From: Clostridia bacterium
GTDB lineage: Bacteria > Bacillota > Clostridia > Oscillospirales > CAG-272
Direction: 5' to 3'
DNA length: 64,000 bases
Assembly (NCBI GenBank): GCA_017461385.1
Contig: JAFTXZ010000002.1
Span: 57,304-121,303, forward strand
The notes under the pieces were generated by a model. The model searched no databases, was not told the origin of the DNA, and saw nothing but the letters and a program-made list of their open reading frames with translations. Below are positions 34,142-44,344 of this stretch, in pieces; within the stretch, counting starts at the first letter, position 1, and each line of letters starts with the position of its first letter. The translations under genes were made by a program, and so were the position numbers.

Positions 34142-34561
34142 TTCAAAGGAGCAAAGCTTGTTTTTAATATTAACAAGGTTAAAACAGACACTCTGTCCAG
34201 TTTTTTTGAATTAAGCTACGCTTTTGAAGGAGAAGCGCTGACTACGCTTGCTTAATTGACAACTTGTTTACAAAAAAGACACAAATCTCTATTTCTTGCG
34301 ATTTTTTTCTAAAAAATGTTGATAAAAACAACAAGCTAAAATTCAATTCTGTGTGGAAAAATAGACACTCTATCAAGGATTTTTCAAAAAACTCTCATAA
34401 GATGGTAGCTTTTGCCAAGAAAAACAATTTCTTTGCGCGAGGTATTTCAAGAATTTAGTTGAAATTATCCTACTTGACAAGCAAAATCTTTTTGTATATA
34501 ATGTTATATATTATAAAATAATGCTAAGGTTAGTAATTATTATTTGACAAAAGGATACAAA
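34142..34561. other. Intergenic region between the two large operons
   Basis: The 420-bp AT-rich gap has no convincing gene. It holds the perfect promoter at 34474 and two 20-bp near-copies of AAAAYAGACACTCTRTC (34181-34200 and 34358-34377, 17 of 20 identical). The start of the same motif also occurs at 50503. A 64-codon frame at 34264-34458 lacks a ribosome site and is discounted. Confidence 0.5.
34474..34502 (+). promoter_or_regulatory. Perfect sigma-A promoter of the MoxR/VWA operon
   Basis: TTGACA (34474-34479), 17 bp, TATAAT (34497-34502). The -35 and first eight spacer bases match the tRNA-Gln promoter. Confidence 0.88.
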
Positions 34562-35986
34562 ATGGATAAGGAATTTTTAAGGATTAAGCAGAGGGCTAAG
34601 CTTCTTTTGATAATCAATGCTTGCGTTTTCGGAATAATCGCAGGCTTGGTCGGCTTAGGACTCCCTCTTTTGCTTATGAAGCTGATTACCAATAGCTTCA
34701 ATATGGTAGTGTGCGTTGTCTGCTTGCTTTCTTGCTTGCTTGTAACTGCATCCTTGATATTGATCATTGGCTGGCCAAGAAATGCGACTCTTGCAAAAAG
34801 CCTTGATAGTAAAATTTCAAGAGAGCGTGTACAGACCATGCTTTTTTTCAAGGACAAGGATTTACCAATTTATAATCTACATAAGGAAAAAACCGCTGAA
34901 ATGCTATCAGCATTGCCACCACAGGGATTAAGCCTAAAATGTATTGTTACTATGGTAATCGCAGGCGTGCTTAGCGTGGCACTTGCTGTAACAGCTCTTG
35001 CAATTCCGCTTAAGCCTGTAGTTAACGATGATGATACAACGACCGATGAGGTGTTTGTGTTTACAGAATGGCAGAAGGAAAGACTGAAGGCGCTTATTGC
35101 TTACGTTGATAATTCAAGCATTGTGACAAATGCAAAGACAACTGCTCTGAAGGAGCTAAACGACCTTTACGAGGAGCTTTTTACTGTAACAACAAGACCT
35201 GATATGGTAAAGGCAGTTACCGATTGTATGGTGGTAATTGATGACAAAATTGAGGAAATAAATGTATATGAGGAGATTATGGGAGCGCTCATAGCTGAGA
35301 GCGAAAGCGTAATGTCCTTAGCAAAGGCACTTGGAAAGGTTACTGAAATTCCAAACAAGGATACATATAGAGTACTTCTTGAGGATTACCTAACAAAGGA
35401 GCCGGAATACTTCAGTAATCTTGCAAACGGTATTATGCTGGCAGGACTAAGGGCAACCGCCTATAAGGATTCGGCAATCTTTAAGTCTGTTGCACAAATG
35501 CAAGACGCATTTACTAAGCTTGCAGGCGCACTGACAGGCGTTAGTGATGAGGAGGCAAGGGCGCTTCTTATTAACGCAACAATGGACGCTTCAGTTGAAT
35601 TGGTTTTTGAAGCCTCAAGTCAGGAAGCGACCAACAGAACCGTTGGCGATACAATTATTTCAGAGCTTATGTTTATATTCGATATCAAGAGAGCTGAGCT
35701 TCCAGAAACTATTCTGGATAACGGCGTTTCTTATGAGGATAGCAGTGGCAACTACGAGGAGAAAGAGGATGACAAGCTTTCCGATGGTGGTGGTGGCCGT
35801 GATGAGCTAAACTTTGGAAGCGATGATGAGGTTTACGACCCCGACCAGCAGGCAAGGGTAAAATACAAGGAAATTTTTGTAAAATACAGAAATATGAAGA
35901 ATGAAAAGGTGAATGAGGGCTCACTGCCTGAGGAGTACTCAAAAATGATTGATGAATACTTCACCTCGTTATATACAGGCGACTAA
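34562..35986 (+). CDS. Membrane protein with three TM helices and acidic cytoplasmic or outer tail
   Basis: The 474-aa protein starts at ATG 34562 (AAAGGA upstream; an in-frame start six codons earlier has no site). TM helices lie at about 15-40, 47-70 and 125-148. The following 325 residues are helical and soluble, with a very acidic stretch near 405-430 (EEKEDDKLSDGGGGRDELNF). No family is recognised. It is the first gene of the MoxR/DUF58/VWA operon, and genes in this position often code for membrane partners of the MoxR complex. The function is not known. Confidence 0.72.
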   Translation: MDKEFLRIKQRAKLLLIINACVFGIIAGLVGLGLPLLLMKLITNSFNMVVCVVCLLSCLLVTASLILIIGWPRNATLAKSLDSKISRERVQTMLFFKDKDLPIYNLHKEKTAEMLSALPPQGLSLKCIVTMVIAGVLSVALAVTALAIPLKPVVNDDDTTTDEVFVFTEWQKERLKALIAYVDNSSIVTNAKTTALKELNDLYEELFTVTTRPDMVKAVTDCMVVIDDKIEEINVYEEIMGALIAESESVMSLAKALGKVTEIPNKDTYRVLLEDYLTKEPEYFSNLANGIMLAGLRATAYKDSAIFKSVAQMQDAFTKLAGALTGVSDEEARALLINATMDASVELVFEASSQEATNRTVGDTIISELMFIFDIKRAELPETILDNGVSYEDSSGNYEEKEDDKLSDGGGGRDELNFGSDDEVYDPDQQARVKYKEIFVKYRNMKNEKVNEGSLPEEYSKMIDEYFTSLYTGD

Positions 35987-36009
35987 ATTAAAAGGTAAAG
36001 GAAGCTATT

Positions 36010-37020
36010 ATGGAAAATATAGAATTGAATGAAATTGAAGCAGGCATCGTTCAAAGCGTTGCACAATTTAGCAAGAGTGTTGCTCAAATCAAGACAGAGC
36101 TTGCAAGGGACGTTGTAGGACAAGAGGAAATAGTTGACAATGTAGTAATCGCGATTATCGCAGGTGGTAACGTATTGCTCGAGGGAGTACCAGGTGTAGG
36201 TAAAACCCGTCTTGTTCGTTCACTTAGCAGAGTATTGAAGCTCCCATTCTCACGTATTCAGTTTACACCTGACCTTATGCCATCAGACGTAACAGGTGCA
36301 AATGTAGTCGAAAAGGATGCAGAGGGAAGGCTTTCAACCATTTTCCGTGAGGGACCAATTTTTGCAAACCTAGTGCTGGCAGACGAAATCAACCGTGCTA
36401 CTCCAAAGACTCAATCAGCTATGCTTGAGGTAATGCAGGAGCATAAGGTAACAGTAGGTAAAAGCACGTACCCAATTAACGAGCCATTTTTCGTTCTCGC
36501 AACTGAAAACCCAATTGAGCAGGATGGTACATACCCCCTACCAGAGGCGCAGATGGACCGCTTTATGTTCAAGCTAATAATGGAGTACCCATCAGATGCT
36601 GAGCTTAGAAACATCGTTAAGATGACACAAAAGACAATGGCAGAAACTGCCGAGGGCGTTGTTGACGGAGCAAAAATTCTTGAAATGAGAGCTCTTGCTT
36701 CTCAGGTTCCTGTAATAGATGAGGTTATCGATTATGCAGTAAGCCTTGTTTCAGGCACACACCCAGAGCTTGAGCAAGCATCAAGCACAGCCAAGAAGTA
36801 CATAAAGTACGGTGCATCACCACGTGCCGCACAGGCTCTTATTACTGCTGCTAAGGTAAGAGCGCTAATCAACGGCAACCTAAATGTGGCTTATGAGGAT
36901 ATTGCAGCTCTTGCAAAGCCAGTACTTCGCCACAGAATAAAGGTAAATTATACAGCTATCAACGAGCATCTTGATACAGATGCAGTAATTGAACTACTAC
37001 TAAAGGAAATCAAAAAATAA
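36010..37020 (+). CDS. MoxR-family AAA+ ATPase
   Basis: The 336-aa protein is a typical MoxR: Walker A GVPGVGKT with Lys65, FSRIQFTPDLMPSDVTG, Walker B ADEINRATPKTQSAMLEVMQE with Asp125/Glu126, and NPIEQDGTYPLPEAQMDRF. The length is normal (about 320-340). MoxR ATPases act with von Willebrand factor A (VWA) proteins to mature or assemble partner complexes, and the next genes here are exactly such partners (DUF58, two VWA proteins). Start ATG 36010 follows AAAGGAAG. The MoxR/DUF58/BatA-like order is a known arrangement. The client complex is unknown. Confidence 0.95.
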   Translation: MENIELNEIEAGIVQSVAQFSKSVAQIKTELARDVVGQEEIVDNVVIAIIAGGNVLLEGVPGVGKTRLVRSLSRVLKLPFSRIQFTPDLMPSDVTGANVVEKDAEGRLSTIFREGPIFANLVLADEINRATPKTQSAMLEVMQEHKVTVGKSTYPINEPFFVLATENPIEQDGTYPLPEAQMDRFMFKLIMEYPSDAELRNIVKMTQKTMAETAEGVVDGAKILEMRALASQVPVIDEVIDYAVSLVSGTHPELEQASSTAKKYIKYGASPRAAQALITAAKVRALINGNLNVAYEDIAALAKPVLRHRIKVNYTAINEHLDTDAVIELLLKEIKK

Positions 37021-37022
37021 TA

Positions 37023-37907
37023 ATGAGTAAGCTAATCGTAAGTGAGGAATTCCTTTCACAGATTGAGCTACTCCAAATGATGATAAAGAATAACGTTGCT
37101 GGACAGTTTGGAGGAAATCACCGTAGTAAAACCTACGGCTCGTCCTGCGAATTTGTCGACCATAGAGACTACATGGAGGGAGACGACATTTCAAAGATAA
37201 ATTGGAATGCCTACGCCCGCTTTGACAAGCTATATCTGAAGCTATTCTTAGACGAAAGACAGATGCATACAAGAATTTACATTGATGCAAGTCGCTCTAT
37301 GCAATACGGGGATAGCAAAAAGGCAGAGCAGGCTATTAAGGTTGCAGCAACGCTAGCATATCTTTCGGTTTGTGAAATGGATAAGGTTTCCGTCTATGCT
37401 ATTACAGGTGGCAGGGTTGAGGAAATCATAAGTGGCATGGTAGGAAAAGAAAGCTACCTTGCCTCAATAAATAAGCTAAACGACATAGTATTTGAGGGCG
37501 AAAGTCGTATCAGTGAGGCAATTTTGCCATCACGTGTTGGATATGGCGACGGTATGTCCGTAATTATCTCAGACTTCTTGACAGATGAGGATTACGAAAG
37601 GGCAATCGACCACTTAAGTGATAAAAAGCGTCACGTGCTGTGCGTTCAGCTTTTGTCAAAGGAGGAGCTAAATCCACAAATTCGTGGAAAGCACCATCTG
37701 TATGACTCTGAAAATATAGAAAAAACCTATAGAAAGAATATCGACAGAGAAAGAGCAAGAGCCTATAAGGAAGCGCTAAAGTACGTAACCGATAGAATAG
37801 GCAATCATTGCGCAGCTCGTGGGGCAGATTATATTCTTGCCAGTGCAGAGGACACAATGCAACAGATATTCTTTGATAAGCTAGCTTCTAGGGAGGTACT
37901 CAAATGA
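37023..37907 (+). CDS. DUF58 protein (MoxR partner)
   Basis: The 294-aa protein has the DUF58 signature FVDHRDYMEGDDISKINWNA followed by a VWA-like half with YIDASRSMQYGDSKKAEQAI. DUF58 proteins are almost always encoded beside MoxR and are taken to be its VWA-type adaptor. The start is two bases after the MoxR stop, and the stop overlaps the next start (ATGA), so the three are translationally coupled. No signal peptide is seen, so it should be cytoplasmic. Confidence 0.93.
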   Translation: MSKLIVSEEFLSQIELLQMMIKNNVAGQFGGNHRSKTYGSSCEFVDHRDYMEGDDISKINWNAYARFDKLYLKLFLDERQMHTRIYIDASRSMQYGDSKKAEQAIKVAATLAYLSVCEMDKVSVYAITGGRVEEIISGMVGKESYLASINKLNDIVFEGESRISEAILPSRVGYGDGMSVIISDFLTDEDYERAIDHLSDKKRHVLCVQLLSKEELNPQIRGKHHLYDSENIEKTYRKNIDRERARAYKEALKYVTDRIGNHCAARGADYILASAEDTMQQIFFDKLASREVLK

Positions 37908-39742
37908 GCTTTTTGTACCCCTTAGGACTATTGGGACTGATTGGAGTTCCAATTCTTATCATAATTTATGTAATCAAAAACAAGTATATGGAGCAAACCA
38001 TCTCCACCACATATTTGTGGAGACTTAGTGAGCGCTTTGAGAAAAAGCGTCGCCGTCGTAATCCATTGGAGGGCTTGCTACCACTTATCCTGCAAATCCT
38101 GACGGTTGTGCTTGTATCACTTACGATTGCGCATCCCGTATTCAGCATTCCAAACGGTGCAAGCGAGTACACCTTTGTTCTTGATTCCTCGGCCAGCATG
38201 AACACTGAAAGGGACGGGGAGACACGCTTCCAAAGAGGCGTTTTGGAAATTGAAAAATTGATAAATGAAGCATCTGAGGGAAGCACCTTTACTCTTGTTC
38301 AGGCAGGAAGCACCACCTCGGTTCTTTGTGAAAAAATAAGCGACAAGGATATGGCGCTTGAGCTTTTATCTAACGCAAAGCCATCACATAGCATCTCGCA
38401 GGAGATTGATGCAATCGGTATTGCACAGGGTTATTTTGATGAAAATCCAGGTGCCAAAACATATTTTGTAACCGATACAAGCTACGAAAGCGTGGACAAC
38501 CTTTCAGTAATCAACACAGCACAAGGCGAGGTTAACTATGCCTTAAGTCAGGTGGAGCATAGCTTTGGCTCCTCTGGTTATCTTTCCGTTTCTGGTAAGG
38601 TGAGCGTTTTTGGTAAGGATAAGGACAAAATTCACCTTGCACTAACTGTTGATGGAAGTGAGCTTGAAAGACGTGAAATAGAGGTTTCAGCTGGCACTTG
38701 GAGCGACTTTTCCTTTAGTACAGAGCTTACAAGCTTTGAAAGCCTGAGCGTTGCCATTGTGGAAAAGGACGGCTTGAGCCTTGATAACGAGCAAATCATA
38801 TACGATATAAAGAGCTCATCTATTTATAAAACACTTATCGTAAGCGACAGACCCTTCTTTATTGAAATGGCTGTAAAGCATCTTGGTTATAGAAACGTAA
38901 CAGTTTTGCCAACTAAGGCATACAAGGAGCAAACAGGCTTTGGATTATACGTCTTTGACTCCTTTAGTCCAGCCCAAGCCCCAACTGATGGTACAATATG
39001 GCTAATCAATCCAGATGGAAAGCTTGACAATATGGGCTTTGGTGTCCGTGACGTGGTTAACGTAGAGGGTGGAGATGGTGAGCTTGTGCTTACCAATTCA
39101 TCATCAAGTCTGGCAAATCGCTTGATAAAGCATCTGGACGGCAAGAGCATTTATATTTCAAGGTATGTGGAATGTGGCTTGTATCGTAATTTTACAACGT
39201 TACTTTCATACAACCAAAATCCAATTGTCTTTGCAGGCACTACGTTGAGCGGAGCTAGGGAAATTGTATTTGCCTTTGACCTTCACGATTCAAATATTGC
39301 CTTGACAACTGACTATGTAATTTTAATGGGCAATTTGCTAAAATACGCCTTCCCGGATATAATTGAGGAGGTAAGCTACACTATTGGTGACAAGGCAGAA
39401 ATCAATTTGCCAGCAGGCACTCAAAGCGTAAGGGTAGATAGCCCACTTAAGAACAGCTTTTATCTAAATGCAGGCTCAAGCATTGCAGAGCTAGAGCTTA
39501 CAGAGGTAGGAGAATATACAATAACTCTTGACAACGATACGGTAATTCACGTGTATGCGTCGCTTGCCGAGGAGGAGTCAGAGATAAATAAGGTAGCCAC
39601 AAGCCTGTCCTTGCAGGGCGAAGCAACGGAGCAGGGCTTAGACGGAATATTTGATCCAATGATTATAGTATTCATTCTTTTGGCTATTGTATTCTGCATA
39701 GATTGGATGGTTTATTGCTATGAAAAATATCAACTTCGATAA
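37904..39742 (+). CDS. BatA-like membrane protein with VWA domain
   Basis: The 612-aa protein has the N-terminal BatA-type double membrane segment (about 5-24 and 60-83, the linker containing RRRRNPLEG) and then a VWA domain with MIDAS residues Asp94-x-Ser96-x-Ser98. A beta-rich extracytoplasmic part follows and a C-terminal TM helix (about 580-602, MIIVFILLAIVFCIDWMVYC) closes the protein. It is the membrane partner expected beside MoxR and DUF58. It overlaps the previous gene by 4 bp and the next by 23 bp, so translation is coupled. Its ligand is unknown. Confidence 0.9.
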   Translation: MSFLYPLGLLGLIGVPILIIIYVIKNKYMEQTISTTYLWRLSERFEKKRRRRNPLEGLLPLILQILTVVLVSLTIAHPVFSIPNGASEYTFVLDSSASMNTERDGETRFQRGVLEIEKLINEASEGSTFTLVQAGSTTSVLCEKISDKDMALELLSNAKPSHSISQEIDAIGIAQGYFDENPGAKTYFVTDTSYESVDNLSVINTAQGEVNYALSQVEHSFGSSGYLSVSGKVSVFGKDKDKIHLALTVDGSELERREIEVSAGTWSDFSFSTELTSFESLSVAIVEKDGLSLDNEQIIYDIKSSSIYKTLIVSDRPFFIEMAVKHLGYRNVTVLPTKAYKEQTGFGLYVFDSFSPAQAPTDGTIWLINPDGKLDNMGFGVRDVVNVEGGDGELVLTNSSSSLANRLIKHLDGKSIYISRYVECGLYRNFTTLLSYNQNPIVFAGTTLSGAREIVFAFDLHDSNIALTTDYVILMGNLLKYAFPDIIEEVSYTIGDKAEINLPAGTQSVRVDSPLKNSFYLNAGSSIAELELTEVGEYTITLDNDTVIHVYASLAEEESEINKVATSLSLQGEATEQGLDGIFDPMIIVFILLAIVFCIDWMVYCYEKYQLR

Positions 39743-42440
39743 TCCATACCTTCTGCTTGTACTAATACCGCTACTCGTAGCGATTTTAGTTCCATTCTTC
39801 ATCGCCATAAGAAAGGAAAACAAATCAAAAAGCGTAATAGCATCACTGTGTATTCATCTTGTAATGGCTATTTGCGTATCTCTTGCAATTGCGGGCATTA
39901 CCTATAAGGCAACCGTAACAAGGACAGAGGTTTACGTTGTAGCCGATGCATCATATTCAACAAACGAAAAGCTAGATTTAGTTGATGAATATATAAGGAA
40001 GGTGCAATCCTCCTTGCCATCAAACACTCAAATGGGTGTGGTAGCCTTTGGTAAGGATTATGTGCTCCACAATGGCTTAGGGGATAGCCTGACAAGCATA
40101 AGGGACGCACAAATAGATAATAGTGCTACAAATATTTATAGTGCCGTAGACTACGCCTCGGGCTTGTTCAGTGATAACGTTGTCAAGCGTATCGTTTTAA
40201 TAACTGATGGTGCAGATACGGACGAAAAGGGCATTGATAATATGATTGCTACCGTGGAAAGACTTCATGCGGAGGGAATCCAAATCGATGCAATGTACAT
40301 AGATAGCAATCTTTCGCAAAGCACAAGCGAGGCGCAAATTTCAGGTGTAACCTTCAATAAAAAAACCTATCTAAATCACAAAGCTGAGGCAAGCGTGCTT
40401 GTACAAAGCTCTGCTGATATGAAGGGTGCATTCTTGACACTTACTCAAAGTGGCACACAGATTACAAGAAAGCCAATTGCACTTTCAAAGGGCTTCAACG
40501 TGTTTAATTTTGAAATGCCAACTGATAAGGCAGGGGAATTTGATTACTCCCTCTCTCTCACGCTTCAAAGTGATGCTACTGAGGAGAATAACCATTATGC
40601 CTTTACACAAAGCGTTTCTGATGAGCTTAATGTTTTGTTCATCAGCCAATCAAAGAAGGATCTTGACGGGGCGATTGCTCTTTATGGTGAAAACTCTAAG
40701 ATATATGCCTATATGGACGTTTCTCGTGTTGAGCTAAAGGAAATCAGAAAGTACGAGAATATAACAGTGCTTGAAAAGCTTCCTATGACAATTGAGGAGC
40801 TTTGCAAGTATGATGAAATTATCTTGTCTGATATGGACGTAAGAGAAATCGAAAACGTTTCCTACTTTATTGATCTTGTCGGCAAGGTTGTTTCTGAGTT
40901 TGGCAAAAGCCTTGTAACAATAGGCGATATGCAGATTCAAAACAAAACTGATGAATCATTAAAGAAGCTAGAGGAAATGCTTCCTGTACGCTTTGGAAAT
41001 GATGATGAACAGCCAAAGCTATATGGAATAGTAATTGACAGCTCACGAAGCATGTACACTGCCTCTCGTCTTGAGGTTGCAAAGAAGGCAGCCTGCTATC
41101 TTGTAAATATGCTCAACGAGGGAGACTGGGTTGCAGTAATTCAATTCTCAGGTGAAAGCTTCGTTGTTCAAGACCCGATAGAGATAGATAATAAGCAAGA
41201 AATTATAGACGAAATCAACACAAAGGTTGTGCCAATGCAGGGTACCTACATCGGCGGAGCTCTTGACAAAATCTATAATGAATTTTTCAGAAGCGACGTT
41301 GCAACAGAATATAGCTCAAAGCAGCTTATGCTCATAAGCGACGGCTTGACCTTCACTGCAGAAACTAAGGACGCAGGCGATATGGCTGAGCTTATGTTCA
41401 ATGACGGAATAGTAACCTCAGTTCTTAATCCATACAGCAGTGAGATAGATGGTATAAACCTACTTAAGGAGGTTGCCTCCAAGGGAGGTGGAAAGTACTA
41501 CGAAATATCAGGTGAGGCAGAGCTTGAAAAGGTTATGTTCTCTGATATTGCAGGCGACGTTACAGAAAGCGTTGTTGAAAAGGAGCTTCAGGTTAGCATA
41601 AACAGAAAGGACGACGTGCTTGATGGCATTGAGTCCGTGCCTAACGTTTACGGCTTTATTCAGTCAACTGCTAAGCCAAGCTCAAGCGTAGTTTTGACCG
41701 TTTCACCAAAGAATCCTGATATAAAGGTTCCATTGTATGCTTACCGTGATTATGGTAATGGAACAGTTTCAAGCCTTACCACCTCACTAAGTGGTGATTG
41801 GGTTAAGGATTGGGCATCTGATTCTGGCAAGCTACTTATGAATAACATTTTTAACACTAACGTTCCAGAGGAAAAGATAGATTATCCATATCGTCTTGAA
41901 ATTGAGGACCTTGGTGGACATATTAACGTTCAAATAACACCACTTGTAATAAATCCAAATGCGACGGTAACTGCAACGCTTACCCTGCCAAATGGAGAAA
42001 TTACAGAAAATAAGCTTGTGTTTGATTCCGAAAAGTATTTCTATAGCTTTAAGGCAGAGGACACAGGTAAGTATAAGCTTAGCATTAAGTATTCCTATTT
42101 AGATTACAACCTAACAGACGAGGACAACAAGGAGGCGTTTGTAACCTATGAGTCTGTGAACTGCTTTAACAGGTCCTACTCTAAGGAATACGACAGGTTT
42201 GAGATTTTCTCACCTGCAAGCCTTAACTCAACCATAAGACACAGAGGCACAGTAACCGAGGATGGTACAATTAACCTAGAGCCTAGGGAAGAGGACGTTG
42301 TGGTTTATACCTTAGACCTTGTTCCAATTCTTACAGCCTTGGCAGTTATCCTCTTTGTGGTTGATATAATTGTCAGAAAGATTAAGCTTGCTGATATAAC
42401 AGGCTTATTCAAGGGTAAAAGCAAGGAGGTAAAGAAATGA
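39720..42440 (+). CDS. Membrane protein with two VWA domains
   Basis: The 906-aa protein has two N-terminal TM helices (about 11-30 and 40-62) and a first VWA domain with Asp76-x-Ser78-x-Ser80 (VVADASYST). A glutamine-amidotransferase-like middle part contains DELNVLFISQSKKD. A second VWA domain has Asp440-x-Ser442-x-Ser444 (IVIDSSRSMYTASRL), then a beta-rich region and a C-terminal TM helix (LVPILTALAVILFVVDIIV). Both metal sites look intact. The fold order resembles the large BatA-like VWA proteins that follow DUF58 in Firmicutes. The overlap with neighbours on both sides shows coupled translation. It probably forms a membrane assembly with the 37904 protein. Confidence 0.88.
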   Translation: MKNINFDNPYLLLVLIPLLVAILVPFFIAIRKENKSKSVIASLCIHLVMAICVSLAIAGITYKATVTRTEVYVVADASYSTNEKLDLVDEYIRKVQSSLPSNTQMGVVAFGKDYVLHNGLGDSLTSIRDAQIDNSATNIYSAVDYASGLFSDNVVKRIVLITDGADTDEKGIDNMIATVERLHAEGIQIDAMYIDSNLSQSTSEAQISGVTFNKKTYLNHKAEASVLVQSSADMKGAFLTLTQSGTQITRKPIALSKGFNVFNFEMPTDKAGEFDYSLSLTLQSDATEENNHYAFTQSVSDELNVLFISQSKKDLDGAIALYGENSKIYAYMDVSRVELKEIRKYENITVLEKLPMTIEELCKYDEIILSDMDVREIENVSYFIDLVGKVVSEFGKSLVTIGDMQIQNKTDESLKKLEEMLPVRFGNDDEQPKLYGIVIDSSRSMYTASRLEVAKKAACYLVNMLNEGDWVAVIQFSGESFVVQDPIEIDNKQEIIDEINTKVVPMQGTYIGGALDKIYNEFFRSDVATEYSSKQLMLISDGLTFTAETKDAGDMAELMFNDGIVTSVLNPYSSEIDGINLLKEVASKGGGKYYEISGEAELEKVMFSDIAGDVTESVVEKELQVSINRKDDVLDGIESVPNVYGFIQSTAKPSSSVVLTVSPKNPDIKVPLYAYRDYGNGTVSSLTTSLSGDWVKDWASDSGKLLMNNIFNTNVPEEKIDYPYRLEIEDLGGHINVQITPLVINPNATVTATLTLPNGEITENKLVFDSEKYFYSFKAEDTGKYKLSIKYSYLDYNLTDEDNKEAFVTYESVNCFNRSYSKEYDRFEIFSPASLNSTIRHRGTVTEDGTINLEPREEDVVVYTLDLVPILTALAVILFVVDIIVRKIKLADITGLFKGKSKEVKK

Positions 42441-44335
42441 TGAATAAATTCAAATCAGCTCTTGCACTACTCCTTGCAATCCTACTTCTTGCCCTAGCAG
42501 GCTGTGGAAGCTACACTGGTGGAAATCAGGGTGGCAACCAGGGCACTGGTGGTGGACAAGGTCAGGGTGGTGGCAATGGTGGCACAGGCACCCAAGACCC
42601 AGACGCACCATTTAGCGCAAGAGTAATTTTTGATGGCGGATATGTTGATCCAAACACCCTTAACCCATCTGATCCAACTCCTGATGAATTGGAAAAGATA
42701 AAGGAAATAAAGGTAATTTGGAAAAACGAATTCAATTATTATGAGGGCAAATTTGACGAAAATGGCGTAGCAGTGCCAAGGGATCAAAATGGCGAGATAA
42801 TAGAGCTTGATGGCGATTATCGAGTAACCCTTTCCGCATTGCCAATCGGCTATTCCTACAACCCTAATATTTACAAGGCAACAAACAATTCAAAGGAAAC
42901 AATAATCCAAATTTACGACTATAAGACCACAAGAGGCACAGGTGCTAATCGTTATGATAAGAGTATAAAGCTTAGCAAAATCGGTCTTTATAAGGCAACT
43001 CTTGAGGATAAGGATGACATTGTTTACTTCCAATTTGAGCCTAAGGAAAGCGGAACCTATGCAATTGAATCCTGGGTTGATATTTCTGCAAATAACGTAA
43101 ATCCAATTTTGGACGTTTATAGAGGTCAACCACAGATAAGCTACTTTGCATTTTCAAAGGATGATGGTGCAGAAAGTGAGCAGGGTACCTTTACAACTAA
43201 CTTCAGATATGAAATAAGCATAGCTCCCGACGAAATCGGAAATGCACTTATTTTTGGTGTAAGGGCAGACGTAACAGCCTTTGACCAGGAGGAAATTGAC
43301 ATAAGCTTTGTAATCACCTTAAATGGTTCTCCTGACCCAAAGGGCAATTCAAGCTCAATGATGGTTCCTTATGAGCTTCTTAATCTTTTGTATGATAAGC
43401 TCACAATGCTACAAGCAATGACAAAGGAAGAATTTGATGCGTTCATAATTGCAGAGGTTGGAGTTAGTGCTGGAATTGGCGAATATGAAACTCTAAAGGG
43501 TCTTGTATTTCCTGAATTGAAAATAAGCTACGACGAAGATGGAAACGAAATTAAAGAATACACTAGAAATCATAAGAACCTTTATGATATAATAGAAAAT
43601 AAAGAGGTAAATGAGGTCAAATTAAATCGTGTATCAATGTATCTTCACGGCTTGTTTGAGCAAAGCGGCACCTACCACGGCGCTGAAAGTGATATTCTTG
43701 GCGCAGAGGGCAGAAAGCTATTCGATCAGGAAATGTATCAAATATGCCCTGATGATGGCTTCTATCATTTGTTTGACCCAGTGAAATATGCTTCTACTAA
43801 CGGCTATGGACCAATTCTATATGCTGACGTAGCCACGGGTGGCAGATTCCTTGATAGCGCGCTAATTGGCATTGAGTATGCAGGAAATAAGGCACTAACC
43901 GTTGATGGTTCAAAGAACTATAAGCATTTTCTTGAGGGCTATACCTCGTTAATCACACCACGTGGCGCATATCCTAACATTATAGGCGCATACTATTGCG
44001 TTTATCTTGGAGAAGGACATCCTGGCGAGGTAAATAATTGTCCTTGCATTAAAAAATCCAACTGTGACAGAGCATGCCTTGATGGCTGTAAGGACTGCAC
44101 GGATGAATGTAGGGCGATTGTGCCAAATCTTTATTATGCGGTTGGATATGGCGACCTTGCAAATAGCGATGGTCGAGTACCGGTAACCAAGGAGCTAAAG
44201 GACTTTTTGCAATCCTTTAGCGTATCACAAAGATACTTTGCAGACGGAAACGGCTGGGTTGAAACAAATTCAACATATTCCGTTGACGCACCGGAGGATA
44301 GCCAATGGCTTTGGGCTTGTGGCTATTATGAATAA
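42437..44335 (+). CDS. Lipoprotein with Gly-rich linker and Cys-rich segment
   Basis: The 632-aa protein has a lipoprotein signal (hydrophobic residues 8-21, lipobox LAGC with Cys23), followed by a Gly/Gln/Asn-rich linker (GGNQGGNQGTGGG and on) that would lift the rest off the membrane. The body is beta-rich and unrecognised. Near residue 535-555 is a cluster of Cys residues (NCPCIKKSNCDRACLDGC, then CTDEC) that could bind metal or form disulphides, which is unusual for a lipoprotein of this kind. The start overlaps the VWA gene stop (ATGA). It belongs to the operon as an outer-face component. Confidence 0.8.
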   Translation: MMNKFKSALALLLAILLLALAGCGSYTGGNQGGNQGTGGGQGQGGGNGGTGTQDPDAPFSARVIFDGGYVDPNTLNPSDPTPDELEKIKEIKVIWKNEFNYYEGKFDENGVAVPRDQNGEIIELDGDYRVTLSALPIGYSYNPNIYKATNNSKETIIQIYDYKTTRGTGANRYDKSIKLSKIGLYKATLEDKDDIVYFQFEPKESGTYAIESWVDISANNVNPILDVYRGQPQISYFAFSKDDGAESEQGTFTTNFRYEISIAPDEIGNALIFGVRADVTAFDQEEIDISFVITLNGSPDPKGNSSSMMVPYELLNLLYDKLTMLQAMTKEEFDAFIIAEVGVSAGIGEYETLKGLVFPELKISYDEDGNEIKEYTRNHKNLYDIIENKEVNEVKLNRVSMYLHGLFEQSGTYHGAESDILGAEGRKLFDQEMYQICPDDGFYHLFDPVKYASTNGYGPILYADVATGGRFLDSALIGIEYAGNKALTVDGSKNYKHFLEGYTSLITPRGAYPNIIGAYYCVYLGEGHPGEVNNCPCIKKSNCDRACLDGCKDCTDECRAIVPNLYYAVGYGDLANSDGRVPVTKELKDFLQSFSVSQRYFADGNGWVETNSTYSVDAPEDSQWLWACGYYE

Positions 44336-44344
44336 GCTTAAATA

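Noticed and set aside
34264-34458. 64-codon open frame between the two operons
   Set aside because: No ribosome site, very high lysine/phenylalanine content typical of AT-rich noncoding DNA, and it ends just before the perfect promoter.
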